The notes beneath the pieces are model-generated. The model searched no databases. It had not been told where the DNA came from and was given only the letters and a program-made list of their open reading frames with translations. Below, piece by piece: positions 11,277 through 23,097 of a stretch of DNA of 64,000 nucleotides. This DNA is from Methylibium petroleiphilum PM1 (GTDB taxonomy: Bacteria; Pseudomonadota; Gammaproteobacteria; Burkholderiales; Burkholderiaceae_C), in contig NC_008825.1 in NCBI RefSeq assembly GCF_000015725.1, forward strand, positions 682,001-746,000, in the 5' to 3' direction. Position numbers and translations under genes: made by a program. The number at the start of each line of letters is the position of its first letter. Within the stretch, counting starts at the first letter, position 1.

Positions 11277-11941
11277 GCGCATTCCGCCCCCGCCAGTTCG
11301 ACCTCGTCGTGTTCGACTGGGACGGCACGCTGTACGACTCCACCGCGCTGATCGTCAAGTGCATCCAGGCGGCCGCCGCCGACCTCGGCACCGAGGTGCC
11401 GGGCGACACCCAGGCCGCCTACGTGATCGGCATGGGCCTGCAGGAGGCGCTGCAGCATGCCGTGCCCGGCCTGCCGCGCGAGCGCTACCCCGAGCTCGGT
11501 CAACGCTATCGGCACCACTACTTCGCGCGGCAGCACGAGCTCAGCCTGTTCGCCGGCGCGCTGGACATGCTGCACGCGCTGAAGGCGCGCCAGCACTGGC
11601 TGGGCGTGGCCACCGGCAAGTCGCGCCGTGGGCTCGACGAGGCGCTGCACACGGTGCAGCTCCAGGGTCTGTTCGACGCCACCCGCACCGCCGACGAGAC
11701 CGCGTCCAAGCCGCATCCGCGCATGCTGCAGGAGCTGATGGCCGAGCTGGGCGTCGCGCCGGCCCGCACGCTGATGATCGGCGACACCACGCACGACCTG
11801 CAGCTGGCCGCCAACGCCGGCACGGCCAGCGTCGCCGTCAGCTTCGGAGCGCACGAGCCGGCGGCCTTCGAGACCTACGCGCCGCGCTTCGTGGCCCATT
11901 CGACGGCCGAGCTCGACCACTGGCTGCGCGCCCATGCCTGA
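11273..11941 (+). CDS. HAD-IA family hydrolase (phosphoglycolate phosphatase-like)
   Basis: A 222-residue haloacid dehalogenase superfamily phosphatase. The nucleophile motif FDWDGTLYDS is at residues 12-21, motif II is in GVATGKSRRG, the Lys is in ETASKPHPRML, and the acidic motif is MIGDTTHD. A helical cap lies between motifs I and II, as in Gph-type enzymes. The substrate cannot be told from sequence; phosphoglycolate is one option. The ATG at 11273 overlaps the rluC stop (ATGA) and the gene overlaps the following Rieske gene by 8 bases. Confidence 0.9.
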   Translation: MSAFRPRQFDLVVFDWDGTLYDSTALIVKCIQAAAADLGTEVPGDTQAAYVIGMGLQEALQHAVPGLPRERYPELGQRYRHHYFARQHELSLFAGALDMLHALKARQHWLGVATGKSRRGLDEALHTVQLQGLFDATRTADETASKPHPRMLQELMAELGVAPARTLMIGDTTHDLQLAANAGTASVAVSFGAHEPAAFETYAPRFVAHSTAELDHWLRAHA

Positions 11942-12344
11942 GCCCGCCGACCCCGGCACCGGCGTGCCGCTGTGCGCCTCGTCCGACCTGGCCGAGGGCG
12001 GACGGGCCGTGCTGTTCGACGTGCTCGAGCACGGCCAGCCGCTGCGCGCCTTCGTGCTGCGCGTCGACGGCCAGCTGGTGGCCTACCTGAACCGCTGCGC
12101 CCATGTGCCGGTCGAGATGGATTGGCAGGAAGGCGAGTTCCTGGACGGTGACCGCCGCTACATCGTCTGTTCGATCCACGGCGCCACCTACGAGCCGTCC
12201 GACGGCTACTGCATCGCCGGGCCCTGTGGCGGTGCGCGCCTCAAGGCCGTTCGCGTGGCGGAGCGCGACGGCCAGGTGAGTTGGTATCCTTCCGCGGACA
12301 TCCGGCCCGCCTTCGGCGCCGCTTCCACACCGAGCAGTCCATGA
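11934..12344 (+). CDS. Stand-alone Rieske [2Fe-2S] protein
   Basis: A 136-residue soluble protein made of one Rieske domain. The cluster ligands are visible as CAH (about residues 46-48) and CSIH (about 65-68) in the C-x-H ... C-x2-H pattern of ferredoxin-type Rieske proteins. There is no membrane segment and no oxygenase catalytic domain, so it may be an electron carrier or a redox-sensing accessory; no partner oxygenase is seen nearby. It overlaps the HAD gene by 8 bases and sppA by 4 (ATGA), so it belongs to the rluC-HAD-Rieske-sppA operon. Confidence 0.9.
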   Translation: MPEPADPGTGVPLCASSDLAEGGRAVLFDVLEHGQPLRAFVLRVDGQLVAYLNRCAHVPVEMDWQEGEFLDGDRRYIVCSIHGATYEPSDGYCIAGPCGGARLKAVRVAERDGQVSWYPSADIRPAFGAASTPSSP

Positions 12345-13351
12345 GCAGTTTCGACGATCCCGCCGAGCCCACGCTGGGCCCCGCCACGCCCGCCCGCCCC
12401 GCGGCCGCCGCCGGCGGCCCCGCGCCCACCAGCGTCGACGGGCGCGTGATCGAGGAGTTCGCGCGTGACTTCCTGAAGGAGCGCCGCAGCGAGCGGCGCT
12501 GGCGCGCGTTGCGACGGCTCGCCTGGCTGGTGATCTTCGCGCTCATCGCCTGGGCCCTGATCACGCAGCAGCGCAATGCCGCCGTGCCGAGCGGGCCGCA
12601 CACCGCGCTGATCGAGATCCGCGGCGAGATCGCCGCAGAGGCGCTGGCAAGCGCCGAGGGCATCAATGCCGCGCTGCGCACCGCCTTCGAGGACGCCGGC
12701 GCCCAGGCCGTGGTGCTGCGCATCAACTCGCCCGGCGGCAGCCCGGTGCAGGCCGGCCTCGTGACCGACGAGATCAGGCGCCTGAAGGGGCTGCACGCCG
12801 ACAAGAAGCTCTATGCGGTGTGCGAGGAACTGTGTGCCTCGGCGGCCTACTACATCGCCGCGGTGGCCGACGAGATCTTCGTCGACAAGGCGTCCATCGT
12901 CGGCTCGATCGGCGTGCTGATGGACGGCTTCGGATTCACCGGCACGATGGAGAAGCTCGGCGTCGAACGCCGCCTCATCACCGCCGGCGACAACAAGGGC
13001 CTGCTCGACCCCTTCTCTCCGCTGAGCGAGGCCCACAAGGCCTATGCGCAGGCGATGGTCAACCAGATCCACCAGCAGTTCATCAAGGTGGTGAAGGACG
13101 GCCGCGGCGCGCGCCTGAAGGAGGCGCCCGAGACCTTCTCCGGCCTGTTCTGGAGCGGCGAGTCGGCGGTGCAGCAGGGTCTGGCCGACCGGCTCGGCAG
13201 CCTGGACTACGTGGCGCGCGAGGTGGTCAAGGCCGAAGAGGTGATCGACTACACCCCCAAGGAGAACGTGGCCGAGCGCCTGGCCAAGCGCTTCGGCGCC
13301 GCGGTCGGCGCCGGCGCGGCCAAGGCGCTCGCGGGACCGTCGCTGCGCTGA
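12341..13351 (+). CDS. sppA: Signal peptide peptidase SppA (S49 family)
   Basis: Membrane-bound serine peptidase that degrades cleaved signal peptides. The 336-residue product is of the short (36K) type, with one N-terminal membrane segment (LAWLVIFALIAWALIT, about residues 62-77). The S49 core has RINSPGGSPVQAG, the catalytic Ser in ELCASAAYYIA, and a conserved Lys downstream in GDNKGLLDP. The ATG overlaps the Rieske gene stop. It is the last gene of the coupled rluC operon. Confidence 0.94.
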   Translation: MSSFDDPAEPTLGPATPARPAAAAGGPAPTSVDGRVIEEFARDFLKERRSERRWRALRRLAWLVIFALIAWALITQQRNAAVPSGPHTALIEIRGEIAAEALASAEGINAALRTAFEDAGAQAVVLRINSPGGSPVQAGLVTDEIRRLKGLHADKKLYAVCEELCASAAYYIAAVADEIFVDKASIVGSIGVLMDGFGFTGTMEKLGVERRLITAGDNKGLLDPFSPLSEAHKAYAQAMVNQIHQQFIKVVKDGRGARLKEAPETFSGLFWSGESAVQQGLADRLGSLDYVAREVVKAEEVIDYTPKENVAERLAKRFGAAVGAGAAKALAGPSLR

Positions 13352-13459
13352 CGGCCGGAATTGCCGGCCTGTTCGGCGCTTCGACCGTCCTGCAAGTCTT
13401 CCAGAATCCTCCGAGGGCGGCGTTTGCCGCCCGCCCCCCCGCGCACGCGCGGACGCAGC

Positions 13460-16400
13460 ATGGACGGAGACCGGGCGGTGGCCCCGAGCAGGATGACGAA
13501 CGACCCGATGGCCAGCGGCGGTTTTCCACCGACCCCGCGCGCGCAGCCCGAGCGGCCCGAGCGGTCGCTGGCGGCCTCGCTCGCGCTGCTCGCCGTCCTG
13601 CACTTCGTGTTCGCCTACGGCGCGATCCACCTGTCCCGTCAGCCGGGCAGCGTCGCCACGCTCTGGTATGCCAATGCGGTGGTCGCGGTCGTGCTGCTGT
13701 CGCGCCGGCGCGCCGAATGGCCGCTGCACCTGCTGGCGATGGCCGTGGCCAATGTCGCCGCCAACCTGTTCAGCGGGCACGCGCCCGGTCTGAGCCTGTC
13801 TTTCCTGCTGCCCAATCTGCTGGAGGCCTCGCTCGCGGCTGCACTGCTGCGTCTGGCCGGACCGCCCGCGCGCTGTGTCCAACAGGTCGGAGCGCTGCTG
13901 TGGGCGCTGGTGCTGGGGGCCGTCGTGCCGAGTCTCGTCGGCGCCACGATGGGAGCGGCGGTGCTGTCGATGCAGTTCGACGCGCCCGTGGGCTCGCTGT
14001 GGTCGGCCTGGTTCGTCGGCACGGTCATCGGTGGCGTGTCGGTGCTGCCGCTGGGCCTGCTGCTGCTGGCGCGTGGCGGTCGGGCGGTGTGGGCGGCGCT
14101 GGCCCGGCCCGCGGTGGCCGCGGTGGTGCTGGTCGCGGTCGCGACCGCGGCCTCGGCCTCGGTGTTCTCGCATTTCCGCTACGTCTACGTGTCCGTCGCG
14201 CTGATGCTGGTGGCGGCCGTCGGGGGCTTCGCCGGCGCAGCCACCGGCGGCCTGCTCGCCTCGCTGTCGGTCGGCATCGTCATCGCGCTCGGCCTGTTCC
14301 AACCCGGGCCGGGCGAGGGCTGGCTGGAGACGGTGGCCTTCTACCTGCCGGTGGTGCTGACGCTGGTGCCGCCGCTGCTGCTGGCCGCTGCGATGGAGCG
14401 CAACCGCCAGCATGTCCACGAGATCGAGGACCGCGAGGCGCAGTTCCGCACGCTGTACGAACGCACGCCGGTGATGATGCACTCGGTCGACGTCGAGCGC
14501 CGGCTGGTCGCGGTCAACGACGCCTGGCTGGCCCGCCTGGGCTACGAGCGCTCCGAGGTCCTCGGGCGCCGTTCCACCGAGTTCCTGACCGCCGAGTCTC
14601 GCGAGCGCGCGGAGCGGTCGATCATTCCACGCTTCATGCGCGAAGGCGAACTGCGCGACATGGACTACCAGATGGTGACCAGGTCCGGCGAGGTGCTCGA
14701 CGTGCAGATCTCCGCCATCTGGGAGACCGACGCGCACGGGCAGCCTTTGCGCACGCTCGCCGTTCTGAAGGACGTGACCGAGCAGAAGCGTCTGGCGCTC
14801 GAGCTGGCGGCCGAGAAGGAGCGCATCGAGGTCACGCTGCACTCGATCGGCGACGGCGTGATCAGCACCGACGAAGCGGGGCGCATCACCTATCTCAATC
14901 CGGTGGCAGAGCAGATGGTCGGTTGCCTGCTCGCGCAGGCCCGGGGCCTGCCGTTCGCGCAGGTCGTCCAGCTGTTCGACCAGGAGAGCGGCGCGCCGCT
15001 GCCGAGCCCGGTCGAGCAGTGCCTGCAGGACCGCGAGGTCTATGGCGTGCGGGAAAGCGCGGCGCTGCGGCACCGCTCCGGCCGCGACTACGGCGTGCAG
15101 ATCTCGGCCGCACCGATCGCGGGGCGTGATGGACGGGTGCTCGGCGCGGTGATGGTGTTCCAGGACGTGACCGAGGCCCGCGGCCTGGCGCAGAAGATGT
15201 CCTACCTGGCCCATCACGACGGCCTCACCGGCCTGCCCAACCGCGTGCTGTTCCAGGACCGCGTGCACCAGGCCTGCCAGTCCGGACGCCGGCATGGCCG
15301 GCGTTTCGCGGTGATCTTCATGGACCTGGACCACTTCAAGCACGTCAACGATTCGCTGGGCCATGCGGTCGGCGACGAGCTGCTGAAGGCGGTGGCACAG
15401 CGGCTCACCGGCGCGCTGCGCGCCAGCGACACCATCTGCCGTCTCGGCGGCGACGAATTCGTGGTGCTGCTGTCCGACCTCGACGACGTCGAGGTCGATG
15501 GCGTGGCCGAGGTCGCCAAGAAGATCCTGCGGCAGGTGGCCCAGCCGTGCGTGCTGGGTGGCACCGAGGTCAACGTCGGCGCAAGCCTCGGCATCGCGCT
15601 GTTCCCGGGCGATGGCGAAGACCCCGACACACTGATGAAGCGTGCGGATGCGGCCATGTACCGGTCCAAGCGCGAAGGCCGCAACCGCTATCACTTCTTC
15701 TCGAAGGCGGTCGACGATGCCGCCTCGGCGCGGCTGCAGCTCGAGGCGGACATGCGCCGCGCGCTCGCGGCGGGCCAGTTCATCGTGCACTACCAGCCGG
15801 TGGTCCATGGCCGCACGCGCGATGCGGTCGCCGTCGAGGCCCTGTTGCGCTGGGATCGTGCGGGCCAGGGCCTGCAGAGCCCGGCCGTCTTCATCCCGGT
15901 GGCCGAGGAGAGCGGCCTGATCGTGCCGATGGGCCACTGGGTCCTGCGCCAGGCCTGCGAGCAGCTGCGGGCGTGGTCGGGCACCGCGCTCGGCGGCATC
16001 TCGGTCGCGGTCAACGTCTCGCCGGTGCAGCTGGCGCAGGCAGATTTCGTCGACACCGTGGCCGACGTGCTGCACGCCACCGGCGTCGACGGCAGCCGTC
16101 TCGAGTTCGAGATCACCGAGTCCACGCTGATGCAGGACCCCGAGGCCACGCTGGAGATGCTGCGCCGCCTCAAGGGCCTGGGGGTGCGGATCGCGATCGA
16201 CGACTTCGGCACCGGCTATTCCAGCCTCGGCCACCTCAAGCGCTTTCCGGTCGACACGCTGAAGATCGACCACACCTTCGTGCGCGACCTCGAGGCCGAT
16301 GCCGATGACCGCGAACTCGTCCGCGCGATCCTCGCCATGGCCCGCAGCCTGCGGCTGCACGTCGTGGCCGAGGGCGTCGAGACCGAGGCCCAGGCCGCGA

Positions 16401-16513
16401 TCCTGGCCGCGATGGAGTGTCCGGCTTTCCAGGGCTACCTGTTCGCCCGGCCCGCCGGCGCCGCCGTGACGGCGGCGTGGCTGCAGGACCGGGCCGCGAC
16501 GCTCGCGCGGTGA
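13460..16513 (+). CDS. MASE1-PAS-PAS-GGDEF-EAL c-di-GMP enzyme
   Basis: A 1017-residue cyclic-di-GMP signalling protein. The first ~300 residues hold eight or so membrane helices of MASE1 type. Two PAS domains follow (the second in LHSIGDGVISTDEAGRITYL), then a GGDEF domain with an intact RLGGDEF and an RxxD inhibitory site (RASD) five residues upstream, then an EAL domain with VEALLRW and IDDFGTGYSS. All main catalytic motifs look intact, so both diguanylate cyclase and phosphodiesterase activity are possible. ATG 13460 is preferred over an upstream start because the earlier residues are low-complexity; ATG 13493 is another option. It stands alone after sppA. Confidence 0.93.
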   Translation: MDGDRAVAPSRMTNDPMASGGFPPTPRAQPERPERSLAASLALLAVLHFVFAYGAIHLSRQPGSVATLWYANAVVAVVLLSRRRAEWPLHLLAMAVANVAANLFSGHAPGLSLSFLLPNLLEASLAAALLRLAGPPARCVQQVGALLWALVLGAVVPSLVGATMGAAVLSMQFDAPVGSLWSAWFVGTVIGGVSVLPLGLLLLARGGRAVWAALARPAVAAVVLVAVATAASASVFSHFRYVYVSVALMLVAAVGGFAGAATGGLLASLSVGIVIALGLFQPGPGEGWLETVAFYLPVVLTLVPPLLLAAAMERNRQHVHEIEDREAQFRTLYERTPVMMHSVDVERRLVAVNDAWLARLGYERSEVLGRRSTEFLTAESRERAERSIIPRFMREGELRDMDYQMVTRSGEVLDVQISAIWETDAHGQPLRTLAVLKDVTEQKRLALELAAEKERIEVTLHSIGDGVISTDEAGRITYLNPVAEQMVGCLLAQARGLPFAQVVQLFDQESGAPLPSPVEQCLQDREVYGVRESAALRHRSGRDYGVQISAAPIAGRDGRVLGAVMVFQDVTEARGLAQKMSYLAHHDGLTGLPNRVLFQDRVHQACQSGRRHGRRFAVIFMDLDHFKHVNDSLGHAVGDELLKAVAQRLTGALRASDTICRLGGDEFVVLLSDLDDVEVDGVAEVAKKILRQVAQPCVLGGTEVNVGASLGIALFPGDGEDPDTLMKRADAAMYRSKREGRNRYHFFSKAVDDAASARLQLEADMRRALAAGQFIVHYQPVVHGRTRDAVAVEALLRWDRAGQGLQSPAVFIPVAEESGLIVPMGHWVLRQACEQLRAWSGTALGGISVAVNVSPVQLAQADFVDTVADVLHATGVDGSRLEFEITESTLMQDPEATLEMLRRLKGLGVRIAIDDFGTGYSSLGHLKRFPVDTLKIDHTFVRDLEADADDRELVRAILAMARSLRLHVVAEGVETEAQAAILAAMECPAFQGYLFARPAGAAVTAAWLQDRAATLAR

Positions 16514-16532
16514 CGCCGGGCGCGCGCCGGAT

Positions 16533-17036
16533 TCAGGGCTGCGGCGGGATGCGCAGCACCTGGCCCGGGTAGATCTTGTCCGGGTGCGTCAGCATCGGCT
16601 TGTTGGCCTCGAAGATCACCGGGTACTTGTTCGGCGTGCCGTAGAACTGCTTCGAGATCTTCGACAGGTTGTCGCCCTTCACCACGGTGTAGTACTGCGC
16701 CTCGGGCGTGGGCGTCGCCACCGTGAGCCGGTCGTTCACCGCCACCACGTTCTCGACGTTGCCGCAGCACAGCAGCACTTTCTCCTTGGTGGCCTGGTCG
16801 GGGGCCTCGCCCGAGACCGTGACCGTCGCGCTGGCACCGTCGAAGCCGACAGCCAGGCCGTCGACCTTCAGGCCCTGCGCCTGGATGTAGCTCACGATGG
16901 CGTCGCCGGCAGCCTTGTTCAGCCGCTCCAGGTTCTCGGGACTGGGGGCCTGCTTTGCGGCCTCCTGCGCTGCCTTGGCCTCGCCCTTGCCGAACAGCTT
17001 TTCTCCGGCTTCCTTGATGAAACTCATCAGGCCCAT
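16533..17036 (-). CDS. LysM/BON domain protein (YgaU/Kbp-like)
   Basis: A 167-residue protein with an N-terminal amphipathic stretch (MGLMSFIKEAGEKLFGKG), a BON domain (about 45-105) and a C-terminal LysM domain (YYTVVKGDNLSKISKQFYG to PGQVLRIPPQP). This is the architecture of E. coli Kbp/YgaU, a potassium-binding stress protein. There is no signal peptide. The start at 17036 is supported by AAAGGA seven bases upstream; a start at 17090 would add an unrelated tail. It is convergent with the GGDEF-EAL gene. Confidence 0.9.
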   Translation of the reverse strand: MGLMSFIKEAGEKLFGKGEAKAAQEAAKQAPSPENLERLNKAAGDAIVSYIQAQGLKVDGLAVGFDGASATVTVSGEAPDQATKEKVLLCCGNVENVVAVNDRLTVATPTPEAQYYTVVKGDNLSKISKQFYGTPNKYPVIFEANKPMLTHPDKIYPGQVLRIPPQP

Positions 17037-17139
17037 GGCGTTGTCCTTTCGTGGTGGATAGAGAAGGGGGAGTGCCGACTCTAAACCCACCGCGACCCGG
17101 CGCCGATGAAAGACCGCCTACCCCCGCGGGGCAGGGGGC

Positions 17140-17799
17140 TCAGGCCGCGTGCAGCAGTCCGCGACGCTCGATGAAGCTCACCACCTCGGCCAGGCCAGCG
17201 CGGGTCTTCAGGTTGGTCATCACGTAGGGCCGCGAACTCGCATGGGCCGGCCGCATGCGCTGCGTGTCGGCCTCCATGACGGCCAGGTCGGCGCCGACGT
17301 GCGGCGCAAGATCGGTCTTGTTGATGACGAACAGGTCGCTCTTGGTGATGCCGGGGCCGCCCTTGCGCGGGATCTTCTCGCCGGCGGCGACATCGATCAC
17401 GTAGATCGTCAGGTCGCTGAGCTCGGGGCTGAAGGTGGCCGCGAGGTTGTCGCCGCCGGACTCGATGAACACGATGTCGGCGTTCGGGAACTTCGCCAGC
17501 ATGCGGTCCACCGCCTCGAGATTGATCGACGCATCCTCGCGGATCGCCGTGTGCGGGCAGCCGCCGGTCTCCACACCCATGATGCGTTCGGGCTCCAGCG
17601 CGCCCGACACCGTGAGCAGGCGCTGGTCTTCCTTGGTGTAGATGTCGTTGGTCACGACCACCAGGTCCCAGCGCTCGCGCATGCTCTTGCAGAGCATCTC
17701 CACCAGCGTGGTCTTGCCGGAGCCGACGGGGCCGCCGACGCCCACGCGCAGGGGGGGCAGCTTCTTGCTGCGGTGGGGGATCGAATGCAATGCGCTCAT
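17140..17799 (-). CDS. ureG: Urease accessory GTPase UreG
   Basis: UreG hydrolyses GTP to drive nickel delivery to the urease active site through the UreEFG(D) complex. The 219-residue product has the P-loop [13 protein letters not shown], the metal-binding CPH motif in [15 protein letters not shown], and [13 protein letters not shown] for guanine recognition. The N-terminus [19 protein letters not shown] fits the family. It is the last gene of the minus-strand block ureE-ureF-ureG, 52 bases after ureF. Confidence 0.96.
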   Translation of the reverse strand: MSALHSIPHRSKKLPPLRVGVGGPVGSGKTTLVEMLCKSMRERWDLVVVTNDIYTKEDQRLLTVSGALEPERIMGVETGGCPHTAIREDASINLEAVDRMLAKFPNADIVFIESGGDNLAATFSPELSDLTIYVIDVAAGEKIPRKGGPGITKSDLFVINKTDLAPHVGADLAVMEADTQRMRPAHASSRPYVMTNLKTRAGLAEVVSFIERRGLLHAA

Positions 17800-17851
17800 G
17801 GCGGTGATGATGCACGAAGCGCGCCACCGGCCACGCCGTGGCCCCGCTCGC

Positions 17852-18565
17852 TCAGGAGCGGAACAGCCGCGAGTACTGTGTCTCGTGGCGGGCCGACAGC
17901 ACCGCGAGCATTGGCGTGAAGGCCATGCGTTCGCCGTCACGCAGCACGAGCGCCGCGTCCACGGTCGCGGGGATGGCCTCGACCAGCGCACCGAGCATGC
18001 GCTGGCCGGCGCTCTGGCCCAATGGCACCGCCTTGATCGCCGCCTGCACCATGTTCTCGGCCCAACCGAAGGCGTAGGCCAGCGCCACCTCGCGCAGGCT
18101 CGCGGGCGTGCCGGCCGCGGCCAGCGCGAACGCCACCGGATAGCTGGGCGCGGGCGGCAGCGCGAGCAGGCGCGCCAGGGCTGCAGCGTCGGTGCCGGGC
18201 CGCTGCTGCAGCCAGGCACCGAGCGAGCGGCCCATCTGCTCGGTCTGCAGCCGCAGCTCGGCGCTCTCGCGGGTGGACAACAGCCAGTCGTTGAGTTCCC
18301 GCACCCGCGTCGCGTCGCCGCGCCGCCAGGCCGCCACGGCCTGGGCCACCACCGCCAGCTCGCCACGCCCGAGGCCCAGCAGCAGCTGATCGAGCAGCCA
18401 GGCCTGTGCCGTGGCCTCGTCGCTCACCAGGCCGGCCTCGACCGCCGGCTCCAGGCCCTCGGAATAGCTGAAGCCGCCCACCGGCAGGGCCGGCGAAGCC
18501 AGCCACATCAGGGCCAACAGTGTGGCGGCGCCGGTCGGCGCGGCCGGACGGCGCACGCGCGGCAT
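17852..18565 (-). CDS. ureF: Urease accessory protein UreF
   Basis: UreF is an all-helical chaperone that binds apo-urease and gates the UreG GTPase. The 237-residue product carries the family's opening [17 protein letters not shown] and the mid-region [22 protein letters not shown], and ends near [11 protein letters not shown]. It starts 3 bases after the ureE stop and precedes ureG. It normally works with UreD (UreH), which is not found in this window. Confidence 0.95.
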   Translation of the reverse strand: MPRVRRPAAPTGAATLLALMWLASPALPVGGFSYSEGLEPAVEAGLVSDEATAQAWLLDQLLLGLGRGELAVVAQAVAAWRRGDATRVRELNDWLLSTRESAELRLQTEQMGRSLGAWLQQRPGTDAAALARLLALPPAPSYPVAFALAAAGTPASLREVALAYAFGWAENMVQAAIKAVPLGQSAGQRMLGALVEAIPATVDAALVLRDGERMAFTPMLAVLSARHETQYSRLFRS

Positions 18566-18568
18566 CGC

Positions 18569-19222
18569 TCAGTGGTGATGGCCGGAGCCGTGATCGTGGT
18601 CGTGCCCGCAGCCGGGGCCGTGCACGTGTGGTGCCGGTGCGGCGGCCTTGATGGCCACGCCGACCGGCCGGCCACGCGGCGTCGGCGCCGGGGTGCTGGC
18701 CTGCGCGGGTCCGTGGTCGTGGTCGTGCGCGTGATCGTGCCCGGCGTGGCCATGCCCGTGCGCGGCCGCCTCGCCGTAGGCGCCGCTCTCGGGCTCGAAC
18801 GGCGCCTGCGCCTCGCTGACGATCAGGTGCATGGCGCGCAACATGTCGGCCAGCACATGGTCGGGCTCGAGCTGCAGGCGGTCGGGCTGCAGCTCCAGCG
18901 GCACATGGCGGTTGCCGAGGTGGTAGGCGGCGCGCAGCAGGTCGAAGGCCGAGCCGTGTTCGCTGCAATGCCTCACCACCAGCACCGACTGGGGCGCGGC
19001 GATCACGCGGACCAGCGAACCGTCCTCGGCCACCAGCACGTCGCCGCCGCGCACCACGCTGCCGCGCGGCAGGAACACGCCGAGCGCGCGGCCCTGCGAG
19101 TCGGTGGCATCGAAGCGGCTCTTCTGGCGCACGTCCCAGTCGAGTTCCACCGTCGCGGCGCGCTTCAGCAGCGCGGGTGCGAGGCCCGCGCCGCGCGCGA
19201 GCAGTTTGTTGAGGGTCAGCAT
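18569..19222 (-). CDS. ureE: Urease accessory nickel chaperone UreE
   Basis: UreE binds nickel and passes it to UreG. It has the N-terminal peptide-binding domain (MLTLNKLLARGAG onward) and the metal-binding domain with LGNRHVPLELQPDRL. The C-terminus is strongly His-rich: GHGHAGHDHAHDHDHG, then CGHDHDHGSGHHH at the end. At 217 residues it is longer than E. coli-type UreE because of this double His tail, which suggests high nickel capacity. ATG 19222 is chosen by alignment; an upstream start would add ten unrelated residues. Confidence 0.95.
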   Translation of the reverse strand: MLTLNKLLARGAGLAPALLKRAATVELDWDVRQKSRFDATDSQGRALGVFLPRGSVVRGGDVLVAEDGSLVRVIAAPQSVLVVRHCSEHGSAFDLLRAAYHLGNRHVPLELQPDRLQLEPDHVLADMLRAMHLIVSEAQAPFEPESGAYGEAAAHGHGHAGHDHAHDHDHGPAQASTPAPTPRGRPVGVAIKAAAPAPHVHGPGCGHDHDHGSGHHH

Positions 19223-19365
19223 GGCGCGAGTATGCCCCTGGCTGCGCGCCACCGTAGGCCACGGCCTACAGGCCGACCCGCCGCCGGCCGATGGCGGCGA
19301 CGGCCCGGCCGCGTCACGCTCGCAGTTCGCGCCCGCCCCTCCGCGCCGCGCGCCGCCGAGATCCG

Positions 19366-21368
19366 ATGCCGACCCGTTTCCCGTCCCTGCTGCGCCGTCT
19401 GGCGATCGTCTTGCTCGCGCTGGCGATCGCGCTCGCGGTCGCGTGGATCGTGCCCTGGAAGCTCAACCCGCTGCGGGGCTGGATCGGTGAGCGGGTGCAG
19501 GCGGCCACCGGCCGCACGCTGGTGATCGACGGCGACCTGTGGTGGCGCTTCGGTCGCCATGGACGGCTCACCGCGGAGGGCCTGCGGATCGGCAACCCGG
19601 CCTGGGCCGGGCGCGCCGATTTCCTGCAAGCGCGCCGCGTCGAGCTTGAGGTGGCACTGTGGCCGCTGCTGCGCGGGCGCATCGTGCTGCCGCACGTGCG
19701 CGCCGAGCAGCCCGACCTGTGGCTGGAGCGCGCGCCGGACGGCCGCCGCACCTGGCGGCTGGAGCGCGCGCAGAACGACGGGAAGCGCACCCTGTTCCTT
19801 GGCAGCGTGGCGCTGGACCGCGGCGTCGTCACCTATGCCGAAACCGCGCGGCGCGCCGAGGTGCGCTTCGCGGTGCAGACCCGCGTCGACGGGGGTCGCC
19901 CGCGCCTGCAGGCGGAGGCCAGTGGCCGCTGGAACGACCTGCCGGTGAAGGGCCGCGCGGAAGGCGACGAGGTGCTGCAGCTGCGCAACGAGGACCAGCC
20001 CTATGCCTTCGAGCTCGACGGGCGCATCGGCGGCACCGCGATCGCCGCGAACGGCAGCATCGTGCGGCCGCGCGAGCCGCAGCGCGCCGACCTGCGGATC
20101 GAGCTCGCCGGCAGCTCGCTCGGCGAATGGCACCGCATTGCCGGAGTCGGCCTGCCCGACACGCCTCCCTACAAGACCGAGGGACGGCTGCGCTTCGATG
20201 GCACACGCTGGACCTACGAGGACTTCAAGGCGGTTGTCGGCCGCAGCGACCTCGGCGGCCGTGTCGCCTTCGAGCGCCGTGCGCCGCGCTCGCTGTTCAG
20301 CGGCGAGCTGGTGTCGAGCTCGCTCGACCTGGCCGATTTCGGCCCGGTGATCGGCAAGGCACGCCCGGCCGCAAGAAGGGCCGTGCCGGCCACGAGCGCG
20401 AAGAAGACACCGGCCGCCGCGGCCGCCGCGTCCGCTGCGTCGGCGCCGTCGTCCGACGGCCCGCGCCGCGTGCTGCCCCAGCAGCGCTTCGACGCCGACA
20501 AGTGGGGCACGCTCGACGCCGAGGTGCATTTCGTCGGCCAGGAGGTGCGCAACCTCGGCAGCTTCCCGATCGGCAAGCTCGACTTCCGCGTGAAGATGGA
20601 CGATCGTCGCCTGACGCTCTCGCCGCTGCTGCTGCAGCTCGGCGGCGGGCGGCTCGACGGCGACCTGCACATCGACGGCCGCGTGCAGCCGATGGCGGCG
20701 CAGCTCGACCTGAAGCTGCGCCGCCTGCAGCTCGACACGCTGCTGCCGCAGCTGCGCAGCACCAAGAGCGCGCTGGGCGCGATCAACGGTCGGCTCGTGC
20801 TCGCCGGCCAGGGCCAGTCGTTCGCCCAGATGCTGGGCAGCGCCGATGGCGAGGCCCAGCTCGCGATGGGCCGCGGGCAGGTCAGCAACCTGCTGCTCGA
20901 GTTGCTGGACCTCGACGCCTACGAGGCACTGAGCTTCCTGGTGCGAGGTGACCGCTCGGTCGAGGTGCGCTGCGCGCTGGTCGACGTCGGCTTCCAGCGC
21001 GGGCAGATGAGCACGCGCGCCGCGGTGTTCGACACCGTGGACACGGTGATCGAGGCGCGCGGCCGGGCCGACTTCACGAACGAGCAGCTCGACCTGCGCG
21101 TCACGCCCACGGCCAAGGACCTGAGCCCGCTGAGCGCCCGCGTGCCGTTCGACGTGAAGGGCCCGTTCGCGAAGCCGCAGGTGTCGCCCGACAAGGCGCG
21201 ACTGCTGGCGCGCGGCGGTGGCGCATTGCTGCTCGGACTGATCAACCCGCTCGCCGCGATCATCCCGCTGATCGAGACCGGCCCCGGCGAGGACCGCGAC
21301 TGCCGGGCCCTGATGGCGCGCGCCACACAGGAGGGTCTGCCGCCCGGGGCCCCGCCGGGGCCCGCGGA

Positions 21369-21384
<16 letters not shown>
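19366..21384 (+). CDS. AsmA family protein
   Basis: A 672-residue AsmA-like protein with one N-terminal membrane anchor ([20 protein letters not shown]) and a long periplasmic beta-rich body. AsmA-clan proteins are thought to bridge the envelope and move phospholipids to the outer membrane. The C-terminal part has [25 protein letters not shown], split by family usage, and [21 protein letters not shown]. An Ala-rich linker lies near residues 340-365. The gene lies on the opposite strand between ureE and ureC, and its last 16 bases overlap the end of ureC tail to tail. It has no evident link to urease. Confidence 0.88.
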
Positions 21385-23096
<1,712 letters not shown>

Positions 23097-23097
23097 G

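Noticed and set aside
12206-16360. A 1384-codon open frame on the minus strand
   Set aside because: It lies opposite sppA and the GGDEF-EAL gene, has His/Arg/Gln-rich composition and no domains. Long antisense frames are expected at this GC content.
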